64,000 nt of DNA from NCBI GenBank assembly GCA_049662045.1, contig JBATAW010000017.1:1-64000 (forward strand), in the 5' to 3' direction. This document shows positions 1 to 9,258 of the stretch, piece after piece (within the stretch, counting starts at the first letter, position 1; every line of letters begins with the position of its first letter). The translations under genes were made by a program, and so were the position numbers. The stretch comes from Methylotenera sp049662045 (lineage in GTDB: Bacteria; Pseudomonadota; Gammaproteobacteria; Burkholderiales; Methylophilaceae). Below the pieces are notes generated by a model. It did no database searches, was not told the DNA's origin, and saw only the letters and a list, made by a program, of their open reading frames with translations.

Positions 1-127
1 AGATTCTGCTTGTTTTAAAATCTGCATAATCTGACTGTCGGTAAACCTTGATATCTTCATGTAAAAATTCCTTTATTCATCATAAGAAAATTCTACTTAT
101 AAATACAATTTTTTTCTGGGGGGATTA
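1..127 (-). mobile_element. IS3-family insertion sequence, left end with start of transposase orfA (runs off the window)
   Basis: Read on the minus strand, positions 60 to 1 give an open frame beginning M-K-I-S-R-F-T-D-S-Q-I-M. This is the typical opening of the OrfA helix-turn-helix protein of IS3-family elements (IS51/IS407-like groups). OrfA binds the element ends and is fused to the OrfB integrase by frameshifting; the rest lies outside the window. About 60 bases upstream of the start lies a C-run (TAATCCCCCC on the minus strand, near 117-127), which could be part of the terminal inverted repeat. The exact element end is inferred, because the other end is not visible. Confidence 0.7.
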
Positions 128-217
128 CCGTTGCCAAAGGCTGCATAAATTGACTGCGCCAGTTTTTTTAATCAGTAAACTTTACACTTATAATTCAGTG
201 AATCTTGTTCAATCAAA

Positions 218-496
218 ATGAGCAACCTCTGTACCCCCGCTAGCGGGCAAAGAATAACCCGATTCACCGCCTTTGCTTTTCAAATCTTAAGTCTTTACAA
301 CCGCGGCGTGTGCAAGCGTAAAATTACCATTTTATTTAAAGAATTGTACGGTGGAAAAATCTTACACACCTTCATCTCAAAAATCACCGAAGCTGTGCTG
401 GAAGAAGTACACAATATGTATTTACCCCCTTCTAAGGAAAATGCCACAAGTTCGATACGTGCTGGGGAAATTAATTTTTTTAATCAATATATTTAG
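218..496 (+). pseudogene. IS256-family (mutator-type) transposase remnant
   Basis: The translation contains a stretch (about residues 22-66) that reads like the N-terminal part of IS256-family transposases: Q-I-L-S-L-Y-N-R-G-V, then F-K-E-L-Y-G, then I-S-K-I-T-E-A-V-L-E-E-V. Intact proteins have the pattern L-x-L-Y-A-R-G-M-S-x-R-D-I ... L-x-E-L-Y-G ... I-S-x-I-T-D-A-V-L-E-E-V. Intact members are about 400 residues and carry a DDE triad; here only about 50 matching residues survive, with unrelated sequence on both sides. It is a dead fragment next to another element end, so this edge is an old insertion hotspot. The family call rests on motif recognition only. Confidence 0.6.
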
Positions 497-639
497 TTTA
501 GCGATACAAAACACAGGCGATAAGCTGTGCAAATGCTAGAGTTATTAACGCCTTGTGAGCTTATTATCTACCACGGCTGCCGCCGTATTTTATGGGTGTT
601 TTCGCAGTTAAATAGAGGTTAATTATTATAGCGCTTCGC

Positions 640-684
640 TAAGCGGCCTAGAATAGGGCTTCCAGAGGCATAAAAATCTCTCGG
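640..684 (-). repeat. Dispersed palindromic repeat, copy A (partly decayed)
   Basis: Read on the minus strand this has the left flank CCGAGAGATTTTTATGCC and left arm TCTGGAAGCC shared with the intact copy near 46307-46373. The right arm has decayed. It sits just beyond the 3' end of uup, where a hairpin could act as a 3' processing or termination element. Confidence 0.6.
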
Positions 685-708
685 TGGACTCTATGCCTAT
701 TTTGTCAT

Positions 709-2625
709 TTATGGCTGACCATTTTTAGCGTCCAACGCTCCCCAGCGCACGAGTAGTTTTTCAAGTTTTTGGTCGATCTCAGTTAAACGCGTATGTAATT
801 TTTTAACAAGCTCTGCTTGCGTTTTATACAATTCACTGTCAGCTAGTTGATGGTTAATCGTGACTTGTTCTGCTTCAAGTTGCTCAATTTGCTTAGGAAT
901 TTCATCCAGCTCAATTTGCTCTTTAAAACTAAGTTTAGTCGCCACTTTTTCTACGATTTTTGTCGGGGTATTGACATTTTGTTTAGCCGTTACTTTTGCG
1001 GCTTGTGAGGTGCTGGCAGCGCGTTGTTGAGTAAAGCGTTGCCAATCATCGTAGCCTCCGCCAAACTCTGTAAGTGCAGCATTACCTTCAAAAGCAATCA
1101 CTTGCGTGACGGTATTTTCTAAAAAGGCACGGTCATGGCTCACTAAAAATAGCGTGCCCGTAAAATCTTGCAATAAGCTTTCTAATAGCTCTAAAGTGTC
1201 AATATCTAGGTCGTTAGTGGGTTCATCTAGCACCAATACGTTAGCAGGGCGGGCAAATAAACGCGCCAACAATAGGCGGTTACGCTCACCACCTGAAAGG
1301 GACTTAACGGGTGAGCGTGAACGTTGTGGTGGAAATAAAAAGTCTTCTAAGTAACTGATAACGTGTTTGCGTTCATTGCCGATTTCTACAAAATCTGAGC
1401 CTGGGCTAATGGTGTCAGCCAGCGTAGCTTCTTCATCGAGCTGCTCCCGCATTTGGTCAAAGTAGGCGACGTTAATTTTTGTGCCACGCTCAACTTTGCC
1501 GCCGTCTGGTTCAATCTCCCCTAAAATTAACTTGAGTAGGGTGGTTTTGCCTATACCATTAGCGCCAAGTAAGCCAATTTTGTCGCCCCGTAAAATGCGT
1601 GTGCTAAAGCCGTTAATTAGCGTTCTATCCCCATAATTTTTAACAACATGATCAAGCTCAGCCACCAGTTTTCCACTACGTTCGCCTGCGTCAATATTAA
1701 GTTTAACATTGCCTTGGCGCTCACGACGGGCGGCGCGTTCTAGGCGCAATGATTCTAACCTACGAACTCGTCCTTCATTACGGGTACGACGCGCTTTGAT
1801 GCCTTGGCGTATCCAAACCTCTTCTTGCGCGAGCACTTTGTCAAACTTAGCAGCGTGGGTTTCTTCCACCGCAAGGAGCTCTTCTTTTTTAACTTGATAC
1901 TGCGTAAAGTTACCAATAAAGTCGGTGAGCTTGCCACGATCCAACTCGGTAATGCGAGTAGCGAGGCTATCTAAAAATCGGCGGTCATGGGTAATGAAAA
2001 GCACGCTCCCTTGAAAACCTAATAGCAAGTTTTCTAACCATTCAATAGCTTCTAAATCTAGGTGGTTGGTGGGTTCGTCAAGTAGTAACACTTCAGGCTC
2101 TGCCACCAACGCGCGCCCCAAAGCCACACGTTTGCGCCAACCGCCAGAAAGCGTGCTAATGAGCGCGTCAGCATCTAGTTTTAAACGGCTTAATACCGAC
2201 TCCACGCGTGATTGGGCTGCCCAGCCATTTTGCACATCCATTTCATGCTGTAAATGCTGCATGTTGGTCATCAGTGCGTCTAAGTCAGCATCTGGCATCC
2301 CCATGTCATGAGTGACTTGATGATAGTCTATAATGGTTTGTTGAAGTGAGCCTAAGCCTTCAGCCACCGCTTCAAAAACAGTGTGTTCGGTATTAAGCTC
2401 TGGCTCTTGCGGCACATAAACGATGCGGGTATTTGGCGCACGCCATATAACCCCATCATCTAACTTAATGGTGCCAGCAATGGCTTTGAGCAAACTAGAT
2501 TTACCTGCGCCATTACGCCCAATTAAACCAACGCGTTCACCCGCATCGAGTTGAAAAGAGGCTTTATCAAGTAATGCATGGTGACCAAAAGCAAGCGAGG
2601 TATTATCAAGGGTAATGTAGGGCAT
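709..2625 (-). CDS. uup: ABC-F family ATPase Uup
   Basis: Cytoplasmic ABC-F protein with two ATPase cassettes and no membrane segments. Cassette 1 has Walker A GRNGAGKS at residues 36-43, signature LSGGW near 159 and Walker B LLLDEPT near 180-187. Cassette 2 has Walker A GANGIGKT at 354-361, signature LSGGE near 443 and Walker B LVLDEPT near 464-470. The charged linker lies at about 240-310, and a coiled-coil tail at about 560-632 is the hallmark separating Uup from EttA and YheS. Length (638) matches E. coli Uup. Family members act on ribosomes or branched DNA and limit precise transposon excision. It appears monocistronic; the 200 bases upstream separate it from the next minus-strand gene. 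Confidence 0.95.
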   Translation of the reverse strand: MPYITLDNTSLAFGHHALLDKASFQLDAGERVGLIGRNGAGKSSLLKAIAGTIKLDDGVIWRAPNTRIVYVPQEPELNTEHTVFEAVAEGLGSLQQTIIDYHQVTHDMGMPDADLDALMTNMQHLQHEMDVQNGWAAQSRVESVLSRLKLDADALISTLSGGWRKRVALGRALVAEPEVLLLDEPTNHLDLEAIEWLENLLLGFQGSVLFITHDRRFLDSLATRITELDRGKLTDFIGNFTQYQVKKEELLAVEETHAAKFDKVLAQEEVWIRQGIKARRTRNEGRVRRLESLRLERAARRERQGNVKLNIDAGERSGKLVAELDHVVKNYGDRTLINGFSTRILRGDKIGLLGANGIGKTTLLKLILGEIEPDGGKVERGTKINVAYFDQMREQLDEEATLADTISPGSDFVEIGNERKHVISYLEDFLFPPQRSRSPVKSLSGGERNRLLLARLFARPANVLVLDEPTNDLDIDTLELLESLLQDFTGTLFLVSHDRAFLENTVTQVIAFEGNAALTEFGGGYDDWQRFTQQRAASTSQAAKVTAKQNVNTPTKIVEKVATKLSFKEQIELDEIPKQIEQLEAEQVTINHQLADSELYKTQAELVKKLHTRLTEIDQKLEKLLVRWGALDAKNGQP

Positions 2626-2825
2626 GTATTCTCTGCAATTGAGTAGGCAAGCGCTTGTTAAAAATGACGCTTACAATATGAAAGCGCGCATTATACCAAT
2701 TAAGTTTAGAGGCTAGTGGTTTTACAACACTGTTGAAGTGTACTGTGAGTGGAGTAATGCACGGTGGTGAAATAGGTATTGAGCTTACAAAATGATGGAG
2801 TTTTTAAAGTAACTTTTTCAAGTAA

Positions 2826-3323
2826 CTATTGATAAGCTTTAACCTTGATTTTTTGGCCATGGTTTGCACAATCAACTGCCACGGCCTGCCACCAAGCGCG
2901 AGTCACTAAATAAGTGCTGCCTTGAATGGCTTTGGCTGTTTTGACGGTATCTTTTTTGAATGATAAATCACGCCTACTATGCATTAAGCTCGCTTCATTA
3001 AAGTCTTTATCTTCACTTGGCTCCCATAAAATGAGACGTTTTTCTTCAGTCCAGTGCACCCATGCTGTATTGCGCTGATTAGCCCATGTGTAGCCAACGA
3101 TACAAAAATGGTTAACAAGATGCTTTTTTTTTTCAAAAAAGACCAGTGCTTTTATCGGGTCTAACATCTGTGCATAAGCAGGTGTTTTAGTTAGGTTAAA
3201 GTGTGCCACAGGCGTGGGGTCAAATTCAGCTGGAAAAATCTCAGCCGCATTCACCCATAGCGCTAGCAAGGGCAATGTCAGCCCGATAAGTATTCGTGAG
3301 GTACACTTTGGATTAGTCAGCAT
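2826..3323 (-). CDS. Small exported protein of unknown function
   Basis: About 165 residues with a clear signal peptide (basic start, hydrophobic core about residues 10-25, cleavage likely near V-N-A/A). The mature part is rich in aromatic and basic residues, has two cysteines and shows no family I recognise. I chose the ATG at 3323 rather than the in-frame one at 3344, because it overlaps the dedA stop by 11 bases and leaves a normal signal peptide. Translational coupling to dedA is likely, so the protein is probably made with DedA. An A10 homopolymer (codons GAA AAA AAA AAG, plus-strand T-run around 3124-3133) lies inside the gene and could promote slippage. Confidence 0.7.
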   Translation of the reverse strand: MLTNPKCTSRILIGLTLPLLALWVNAAEIFPAEFDPTPVAHFNLTKTPAYAQMLDPIKALVFFEKKKHLVNHFCIVGYTWANQRNTAWVHWTEEKRLILWEPSEDKDFNEASLMHSRRDLSFKKDTVKTAKAIQGSTYLVTRAWWQAVAVDCANHGQKIKVKAYQ

Positions 3324-3927
3324 TTTTAAAATGGCGACGTACATACCATATTAAAAATACAATGCCTGCGACAATGATCACGTAATGAAATTCGTGAAAA
3401 TATACTTTGAGATCTTCCCAATGTTCGCCCATCTTCATGCCCGCATAACCCAAAATATAGCACCAAATAAATGACCCAATAAACGTATAAACACAAAATT
3501 TGGTCATGTTCATTCTTGCCACACCAGCGGGAAATGCGATAAAAGTACGCACCGCTGGCAACATGCGGCCAATAAAAATGATGATTTCGCCATGCTTAGC
3601 AAAGGCATTGTCGGCCCAATCTAAGTCTTTTTTGCTAATCAGCACGTATTTACCATATTTTTCGACTAATTTTCTGCCGCCAAACATGCCTACATAATAA
3701 GCAGGAATCGATCCCACTACGCAGCCGATAGCGCCAGCAAGGGCAATGCCGAGCAAGGTCATTTTTCCTTCATAGACTAAAAAACCTGCAAATGGCATGA
3801 TGATTTCAGAAGGCAGGGGAATGCAAGCAGACTCAATCGCCATAAGCAACACAACACCGCCATAGCCCATACTTGAAATAATTTCTTTAATCCAAGTAGC
3901 CACCATTACCATTAAGTTTTCTAGCAT
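3313..3927 (-). CDS. dedA: DedA-family inner-membrane protein
   Basis: VTT/SNARE-associated domain protein of 204 residues. Hallmarks are E-S-A-C-I-P-L-P-S-E at residues 32-41 in the first re-entrant segment and G-R-M-L-P-A-V-R-T-F at 120-129, followed by F-P-A-G. The conserved acidic and arginine residues are those needed in family members for lipid-carrier recycling (undecaprenyl phosphate flipping) or proton-dependent membrane homeostasis. Hydrophobic segments lie at about 22-50, 57-80, 140-165 and 181-196. The start follows directly after the mfd stop codon with no spacer, and the small exported-protein gene overlaps its end, so all three are probably cotranscribed. Which DedA subtype it is cannot be told from sequence alone. 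Confidence 0.9.
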   Translation of the reverse strand: MLENLMVMVATWIKEIISSMGYGGVVLLMAIESACIPLPSEIIMPFAGFLVYEGKMTLLGIALAGAIGCVVGSIPAYYVGMFGGRKLVEKYGKYVLISKKDLDWADNAFAKHGEIIIFIGRMLPAVRTFIAFPAGVARMNMTKFCVYTFIGSFIWCYILGYAGMKMGEHWEDLKVYFHEFHYVIIVAGIVFLIWYVRRHFKNAD

Positions 3928-6900
3928 TTATTTAAATCCTTTCAAAATCATTTTTACAAAATCGGTGCGTGATTGTAACTCAGCTAAAGCGACTGTGATA
4001 CGCAATTTATCTGGCCCATTCATGCGGCAGCGTTTGTCGCGTTGCAATAAATTGATGAGTTTCATCGGGTCAATATCGGCTTTAACATTAAATTGAAGTT
4101 GAATTGCCGTGTCACTCGCATCAATTTTAATCACGCCAATATTTTTGGCGGCAATACGCAATTCATGGCTAGCCACGAGCGCTTCACCTTGTGCTGGCAA
4201 TAAGCCAAAGCGGTCGATGAGTTCCTCATGCAGAGCCTCAAGCGCGTCTTCATCAATGCAATTGGCGAGGCGCTTATAAATCACTAAGCGTTCATGCACA
4301 TCGGCGCAATATTTGTTTGGTAATAACGCTGGAATATGCAAGTTAATTTCTGTGGTCACACCTAAAGGTGCGTCTAAATCTGGCTCTTTGCCAGCTTTAA
4401 GATGCTTCACGGCGTGGTTAAGCATATCAGCATATAAATGAAAACCAATTTCTTGCATTTCGCCACTTTGTGAATCACCCAATAACTCGCCCGCGCCACG
4501 AATTTCTAAATCATGCATGGCAAGGTGAAAACCCGCACCAAGATCTTCCATGAGTTGAATCGCGTCTAAGCGTTTTTGCGCTTGTGGGGTGATTTTACGG
4601 CCAGCTTCAGTGAGCAAGTAGGCGTAAGCTTGATGATGGCTACGCCCCACGCGGCCGCGTAACTGGTGCATTTGTGCAAGGCCAAACATATCGGCCTTAT
4701 TCATAATAATGGTGTTAGCGGTGGGCACATCAATGCCAGTTTCAATAATGGTAGTACACAAGAGCAAGTTATACCGTTGATGATAAAAATCTCGCATGAC
4801 ACTTTCTAGCTCACGCTCACGCAATTGGCCATGAGCAACTGCAATTTTGGCATCAGGCAGCATACGCTCAAGTTTTTCGCGCATCGAATGAATGGTATCT
4901 ACTTCATTATGCAAAAAGTACACTTGGCCACCACGTTTAAATTCACGTGTGGCGGCTTCACGGATAATACCTTCAGAATATTCGGTATGAAAAGTTTTAA
5001 TACTTAGACGTTTTTGTGGTGGCGTAGCAATCACGCTAAATTCTCGCAGACCTTCCATCGCCATGCTGAGCGTGCGCGGAATGGGCGTGGCTGTCAGTGT
5101 AAGCACATCAACTTCTGCACGCAAAGCCTTTAACTGCTCTTTTTGGCGTACACCAAAGCGGTGTTCTTCATCTAAAATCACCAAGCCTAAGTTTTTAAAT
5201 TTAACATCTTTTTGAATTAAGCGATGTGTCCCGATAATAATGTCAATTTCACCCGCAGCAAGGCCACGCAAGGCCTCGACCTGTTCTTTTGCTGTTCTAA
5301 AGCGCGAAATTTCAGCAATTTTAATCGGCCATTCGGCAAATCTATCTGTAAAGTTATTGAAATGTTGCTCGGCTAATAAAGTGGTGGGCACGAGTATAGC
5401 CACTTGCCTACCGCCCATCACCGCCACAAAAGCCGCACGCAGGGCAACTTCAGTTTTACCAAAGCCGACATCGCCACACACAAGCCTATCCATCGGACGG
5501 CCCGATTGCATGTCTTTAATCACATTTTCAATCGCTTCCAACTGATCTGGTGTTTCTTCAAACGGAAATCCTTCGCAAAACGCTTCGTAATCTTGCAAAC
5601 TGAGGGTAAAAGCATGGCCATGGCGCGCGGCGCGCTGGGCATATAAATTGAGTAATTCTGCCGCTGTATCGCGGATTTGTTTCAGTGCTTTTTTCTTGGC
5701 TTTCTCCCAGTGGCCACTGCCTAAACGGTGTAGTGGGGCGCTTTCAGGTGGCCCACCCGAATAGCGTGAAATGAGAAAAAGTTGTGAAACTGGCACATAA
5801 AGCTTGTCATCACCAAAATATTCTAATAGTAATAGTTCGGTTTCACCTTCACCAAAATCAATATTGACCAAGCCTTTATAACGCCCAACGCCATGCTGCT
5901 CATGCACTACGGGGTCGTTAATGCGTAGCTCAGATAAATCTTTAAGCATGCCTTCGGTGCTACGAGCTTTTTCTTTTTCGCGGCGGCGTTGTTGGCGCAC
6001 GGTTGCTGCGTAGAGCTCAGCTTCCGTGATAATAGCGATGGTTTTTTTAGCTTTATGACTGAGCACAAAACCTGCATGCAAAGGCGCAACGCCTAACATG
6101 ACATTTTCTTTTGATTGTTCAAAATCTGCCCAGGTTTCGCAAATACCCACATTTAAGCCATGCTCTGTAAATAGCTGTTGCATGGTTTCACGCCGACCTA
6201 AACTTTCAGCCACAATTAAGGTGCGGCCGCTAAACTGGCTGATAAAATCAGCTAATTTATGCAACGGTTTTTCTGCACGACGTTCAATTTCTAATGCTGG
6301 CAAACCATTGTTGTTTTTTGTTAGGGTGAGTGCAACACGTGCAAAGGGTTGCGTGCCACTAAAAAAAGCTTCAGTTTTAATCAGCAATGCTTCTGGCGAT
6401 AAAATAGGGCGCTCAGCATCATGCGCTAAAGTACGGTAGCGTGATTGTGCCTCACGCCAAAACTGTTGTGCGCTTTGGTCTAAATCACCATGTAGGCAAA
6501 GAAGTGCGTTTGTGGGTAGGTAATCTAATATAGTGGCGGTATGCTCAAAAAATAGCGGCAAATACCATTCAATACCGCTTGTGGCAATGCCCTTACTCAC
6601 ATCTTTATAAATTTTGGCGCGTTGCGGGTCACCTTCAAAGGCCTCGCGAAATTGGCTGCGAAATAATGCAATACCCGCTTCATCAAGCGGAAACTCCCGT
6701 GCTGGCAATAGCCTAATTTCTGGCACAGGGTATAGGCTACGTTGGGTATCCACATCAAACGTACGAATGGTTTCAATTTCATCATCAAACATGTCTATGC
6801 GGTAAGGCAGGGCAGAACCCATGGGAAATAAATCCACCAAGCCACCACGCACGCTAAACTCACCATGCGAAATTACTTGCGTTACGTGGCGATAGCCTGC

Positions 6901-7374
6901 CTCTGCACATTGCAAACGTAGCGCTTCAATATCAAGCTTTTGCCCTTTTTTGAGCATAAAGGTGTTAGCATTTAAATAGGCTTTAGGGCTTAGGCGGATG
7001 AGGGCAGTAGAAAGTGGTACGATGATCACATCGCACACCATTTGTGCGATGTGATAAAGCGTAGTGAGTCGCTCTGAAATTAAATCAGGATGCGGCGAAA
7101 ATTGGTCGTATGGCAATGTTTCCCAATCGGGCAACAAATGCACGATTAGGGTAGGCGCAAAGTAAGGGATCTCTTCAAGCAAACGCTGTGCATCAAACGC
7201 ATTAGCAGTAATAATAACTAGCGCTTGGCTTGGTTTATTCGCTTTGGTTTGAATGGCTAAATCAGCCAAGGCTGCCGCATCTTCACCATGATTTGCCAGT
7301 GTTTCGCGGTTAACCACGCCTAATTTTGGAATGCGTAATGCGGGTTTATGAATAGGCAGTGATGTCTGCGACAT
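3928..7374 (-). CDS. mfd: Transcription-repair coupling factor Mfd
   Basis: Cytoplasmic ATP-dependent translocase that removes RNA polymerase stalled at lesions and recruits UvrA. At 1148 residues it is full length for the family. The N-terminal UvrB-like half covers about residues 1-350. The Tudor-like RNA polymerase-interacting domain starts around 480-550 (V-V-H-E-Q-H-G-V-G-R-Y). RecG-like motor motifs follow: Walker A GDVGFGKT at 634-641 and DEEH at 735-738, then the Q/R motifs with G-R-V-G-R-S. The C-terminal regulatory TRCF domain is present. A strong Shine-Dalgarno is not obvious before the ATG. Downstream dedA begins immediately after the stop. Confidence 0.98.
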   Translation of the reverse strand: MSQTSLPIHKPALRIPKLGVVNRETLANHGEDAAALADLAIQTKANKPSQALVIITANAFDAQRLLEEIPYFAPTLIVHLLPDWETLPYDQFSPHPDLISERLTTLYHIAQMVCDVIIVPLSTALIRLSPKAYLNANTFMLKKGQKLDIEALRLQCAEAGYRHVTQVISHGEFSVRGGLVDLFPMGSALPYRIDMFDDEIETIRTFDVDTQRSLYPVPEIRLLPAREFPLDEAGIALFRSQFREAFEGDPQRAKIYKDVSKGIATSGIEWYLPLFFEHTATILDYLPTNALLCLHGDLDQSAQQFWREAQSRYRTLAHDAERPILSPEALLIKTEAFFSGTQPFARVALTLTKNNNGLPALEIERRAEKPLHKLADFISQFSGRTLIVAESLGRRETMQQLFTEHGLNVGICETWADFEQSKENVMLGVAPLHAGFVLSHKAKKTIAIITEAELYAATVRQQRRREKEKARSTEGMLKDLSELRINDPVVHEQHGVGRYKGLVNIDFGEGETELLLLEYFGDDKLYVPVSQLFLISRYSGGPPESAPLHRLGSGHWEKAKKKALKQIRDTAAELLNLYAQRAARHGHAFTLSLQDYEAFCEGFPFEETPDQLEAIENVIKDMQSGRPMDRLVCGDVGFGKTEVALRAAFVAVMGGRQVAILVPTTLLAEQHFNNFTDRFAEWPIKIAEISRFRTAKEQVEALRGLAAGEIDIIIGTHRLIQKDVKFKNLGLVILDEEHRFGVRQKEQLKALRAEVDVLTLTATPIPRTLSMAMEGLREFSVIATPPQKRLSIKTFHTEYSEGIIREAATREFKRGGQVYFLHNEVDTIHSMREKLERMLPDAKIAVAHGQLRERELESVMRDFYHQRYNLLLCTTIIETGIDVPTANTIIMNKADMFGLAQMHQLRGRVGRSHHQAYAYLLTEAGRKITPQAQKRLDAIQLMEDLGAGFHLAMHDLEIRGAGELLGDSQSGEMQEIGFHLYADMLNHAVKHLKAGKEPDLDAPLGVTTEINLHIPALLPNKYCADVHERLVIYKRLANCIDEDALEALHEELIDRFGLLPAQGEALVASHELRIAAKNIGVIKIDASDTAIQLQFNVKADIDPMKLINLLQRDKRCRMNGPDKLRITVALAELQSRTDFVKMILKGFK

Positions 7375-7558
7375 AAATAATTTTTTGTGATTTTTTAAAG
7401 GCTAGATTATAACGGTTGAGGTTTCTAAAAGTATTTTTTAGCATAAATTTATTATGCGTTTTATCATCAGATTAACCGTTAATTATATTAAAATGTAGTT
7501 CGACAACTCAAACATGTTAAGTTAAAGTGGTTTTAATCTTCACAGTTTTATAAGTTGT

Positions 7559-7675
7559 TTACTCCCCATATTGACTGACAAAAATTCGTGCACAGATTAG
7601 GCAGGCTAAACTAGCGCCGCTAATGACTAAAATGGCCAGTAATTCTGCTCCTGGGTAACCCCAAAATTCAGTCAT
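7559..7675 (-). CDS. 38-residue single-pass membrane microprotein
   Basis: A short frame of 38 codons plus stop. The peptide starts M-T-E-F-W-G-Y-P-G-A, then has a hydrophobic helix at about residues 10-29 with small residues (A-I-L-V-I-S-G-A-S-L-A-C), and ends in a polar tail. Its ATG overlaps the stop of the preceding gene (ATGACTGA), and a strong Shine-Dalgarno (GAAGGAG) lies about seven bases upstream. It is the third gene of a compact unit after the DMT permease and the 105-residue gene. I infer a membrane subunit or regulator of that permease. No family is recognised, and coding status rests on the ribosome-binding site, overlap and composition. Confidence 0.6.
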   Translation of the reverse strand: MTEFWGYPGAELLAILVISGASLACLICARIFVSQYGE

Positions 7676-7985
7676 TTTTAACTCCTTCAATAATTAATCT
7701 AGTGTCTATTAGACCCGTGTCTATTAATCTCAATCTGCCAAAAGCAGATAGTTTGTAGCAGAAAAATAGCCTTGATTTTCCATTGATGTCTACTAGCTTT
7801 TCGTCAATGCGGGTAATAACGCCAGCAGCGGATAGCTCGTCAAGCGCGACACGTAGATTTTTTTTCCAATAGTCGCCAATTAAGTTATATTCTAACAGCG
7901 TTTTGTCAATGAGGTCGTCATCCCACATGCTTGTGACCTTGCTTAGCTCAATTAACAAAAATCCTTTTTGGTGTACTTTTATCAT
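7668..7985 (-). CDS. Small protein with winged-helix-like pattern, unknown function
   Basis: 105 residues, soluble, no signal peptide. The middle reads like a winged helix: a recognition-helix-like stretch L-R-V-A-L-D-E-L-S-A-A-G-V-I (about 45-58), then a beta-wing with alternating charged and hydrophobic residues up to Y-K-L-S-A-F-G-R-L. It starts 14 bases after the permease stop and overlaps the microprotein gene downstream, so the three are cotranscribed. It could be a small DNA-binding regulator of the amine island, or a cytoplasmic partner of the permease. The fold is my reading of the pattern, not a database match. Confidence 0.6.
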   Translation of the reverse strand: MIKVHQKGFLLIELSKVTSMWDDDLIDKTLLEYNLIGDYWKKNLRVALDELSAAGVITRIDEKLVDINGKSRLFFCYKLSAFGRLRLIDTGLIDTRLIIEGVKND

Positions 7986-7999
7986 TGTTTATCTACTTT

Positions 8000-9064
8000 T
8001 TAATCAGTATCACGCAGCTGTGCAACTGACTCCGCTGGTTCGCTAAACATAACAAAACTCCCCGTCACTGTGAGTATCAAGCCAACGATAAAATACCATT
8101 GAGGTAGCTGTAATGTGAAAGCTGCAATAAAAATTAGCGCGAAGACTGCATAAAGGTTGCCAATCGCTTCACCACGTCCCACACCAATTAAGCTGAAGCT
8201 TTTGTACCAAGAGGTATAGCAATAAGCGTGACATGCGGATGCAAGCAAAATCCAAAGCATGGCTTTTGGGTTAGTGATGGTATCGCTAATCAGTGTCATG
8301 ATAGGCAAGTCTGTAGAGATGAAAAGTATAGGTAAGATAATTAAACCCCAAAACAATATCTCAAAACTGAACCGACACTGAATACCTACATCGGGGTCTG
8401 TCACATCCATGGCGCGTGCGGCTACAGCACCTTCTGAGCCCCAGCCAATGGCTGACATGATGCCACCTAAATAACCCAGCCATGCGTTATTGTTGGTAAT
8501 ATCCATTTCGCCAAATAAGCCTGGGCCATAAATGACCATGCCACCAAAAATAATAATTGTCATGCCAATGGCGGCACGTCTAGAAATTTTTTCTTTATAC
8601 CAGAGCTTTGCAATTGCAGCACCTACTATCGGGTAGAAGAGAGAGGTGACGGCTGCAAATACTGGCCCAACAAACCCCATCGCCATATAAGACCCAAAAA
8701 TTGCCAGAGGCCCACCGCATAATGAGGCCAGTGCATACCATTTAGAAATTTTTCTAAATCGCACTATCGTGCGGCCAAAATCTTTGACTTTTCCAAGCGT
8801 AGCATTCCATATTAAAAGAAATATAAACACCGCAATGGCATGCACCCAAGTCATAACGGCAGTGGCTGCCAGCCGCATGGATTGCTGGTCAGCAGGGATA
8901 TCAACGTATGGATGCTCATACCAGAGCGCGGTGCCTGGCACATACCAAGCACCCCAAAGAACAGCCGTCCATAATGCCCAAGCAAAACCCCAGCGCTGGT
9001 TACGTGCAATATGGTTGTGTATAGCTTGTGCTAGGTTAGAACGATGAGTAGTGTTTTGTTGCAT
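8000..9064 (-). CDS. DMT-superfamily permease (EamA-like), candidate methylated-amine transporter
   Basis: 354-residue polytopic protein with about ten hydrophobic segments after a basic N-terminus. The internal pattern fits two EamA-type halves, with G-x-V-x-P-V-F-A-A-V-T-S-L-F-Y-P in half one and a related S-L-I-G-V-G-R-G-E-A segment in half two. Drug/metabolite transporters move small organic compounds, often outward. It lies just downstream of dmd, behind a strong dmd terminator, so it probably has its own promoter in the roughly 130 bases between. It is followed by the 105-residue gene and the microprotein. I infer import or export of methylamine-type compounds from location; substrate is not readable from sequence. 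Confidence 0.75.
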   Translation of the reverse strand: MQQNTTHRSNLAQAIHNHIARNQRWGFAWALWTAVLWGAWYVPGTALWYEHPYVDIPADQQSMRLAATAVMTWVHAIAVFIFLLIWNATLGKVKDFGRTIVRFRKISKWYALASLCGGPLAIFGSYMAMGFVGPVFAAVTSLFYPIVGAAIAKLWYKEKISRRAAIGMTIIIFGGMVIYGPGLFGEMDITNNNAWLGYLGGIMSAIGWGSEGAVAARAMDVTDPDVGIQCRFSFEILFWGLIILPILFISTDLPIMTLISDTITNPKAMLWILLASACHAYCYTSWYKSFSLIGVGRGEAIGNLYAVFALIFIAAFTLQLPQWYFIVGLILTVTGSFVMFSEPAESVAQLRDTD

Positions 9065-9191
9065 ATGTAAAATTATTTCTTTTTTTATAGGTATAAAATT
9101 AGGTAATTAGGGCGTTTCGTAAATATAGAATTACTTTGAGAATTACTTTTGTAAGCCTAAAAAAAATTGGGCAAACTAACTGATTTTTGAA

Positions 9192-9229
9192 TAAAAAATG
9201 GGGGACAACTAAATTCGGTTGTCCCCCAT
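9192..9229 (-). terminator. Rho-independent terminator of dmd
   Basis: Perfect 12-base arms: ATGGGGGACAAC at 9198-9209 and GTTGTCCCCCAT at 9218-9229, with an eight-base loop. On the minus strand the stem is followed by TTTTTT. It lies about 30 bases beyond the dmd stop. Confidence 0.92.
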
Positions 9230-9258
9230 TGTTATTTAGAACTAACTACTAAACTGAC

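Noticed and set aside
351..539. 62-codon plus-strand frame overlapping the transposase remnant
   Set aside because: It is a shifted frame of the same decayed sequence; the other frame carries the IS256-like residues.
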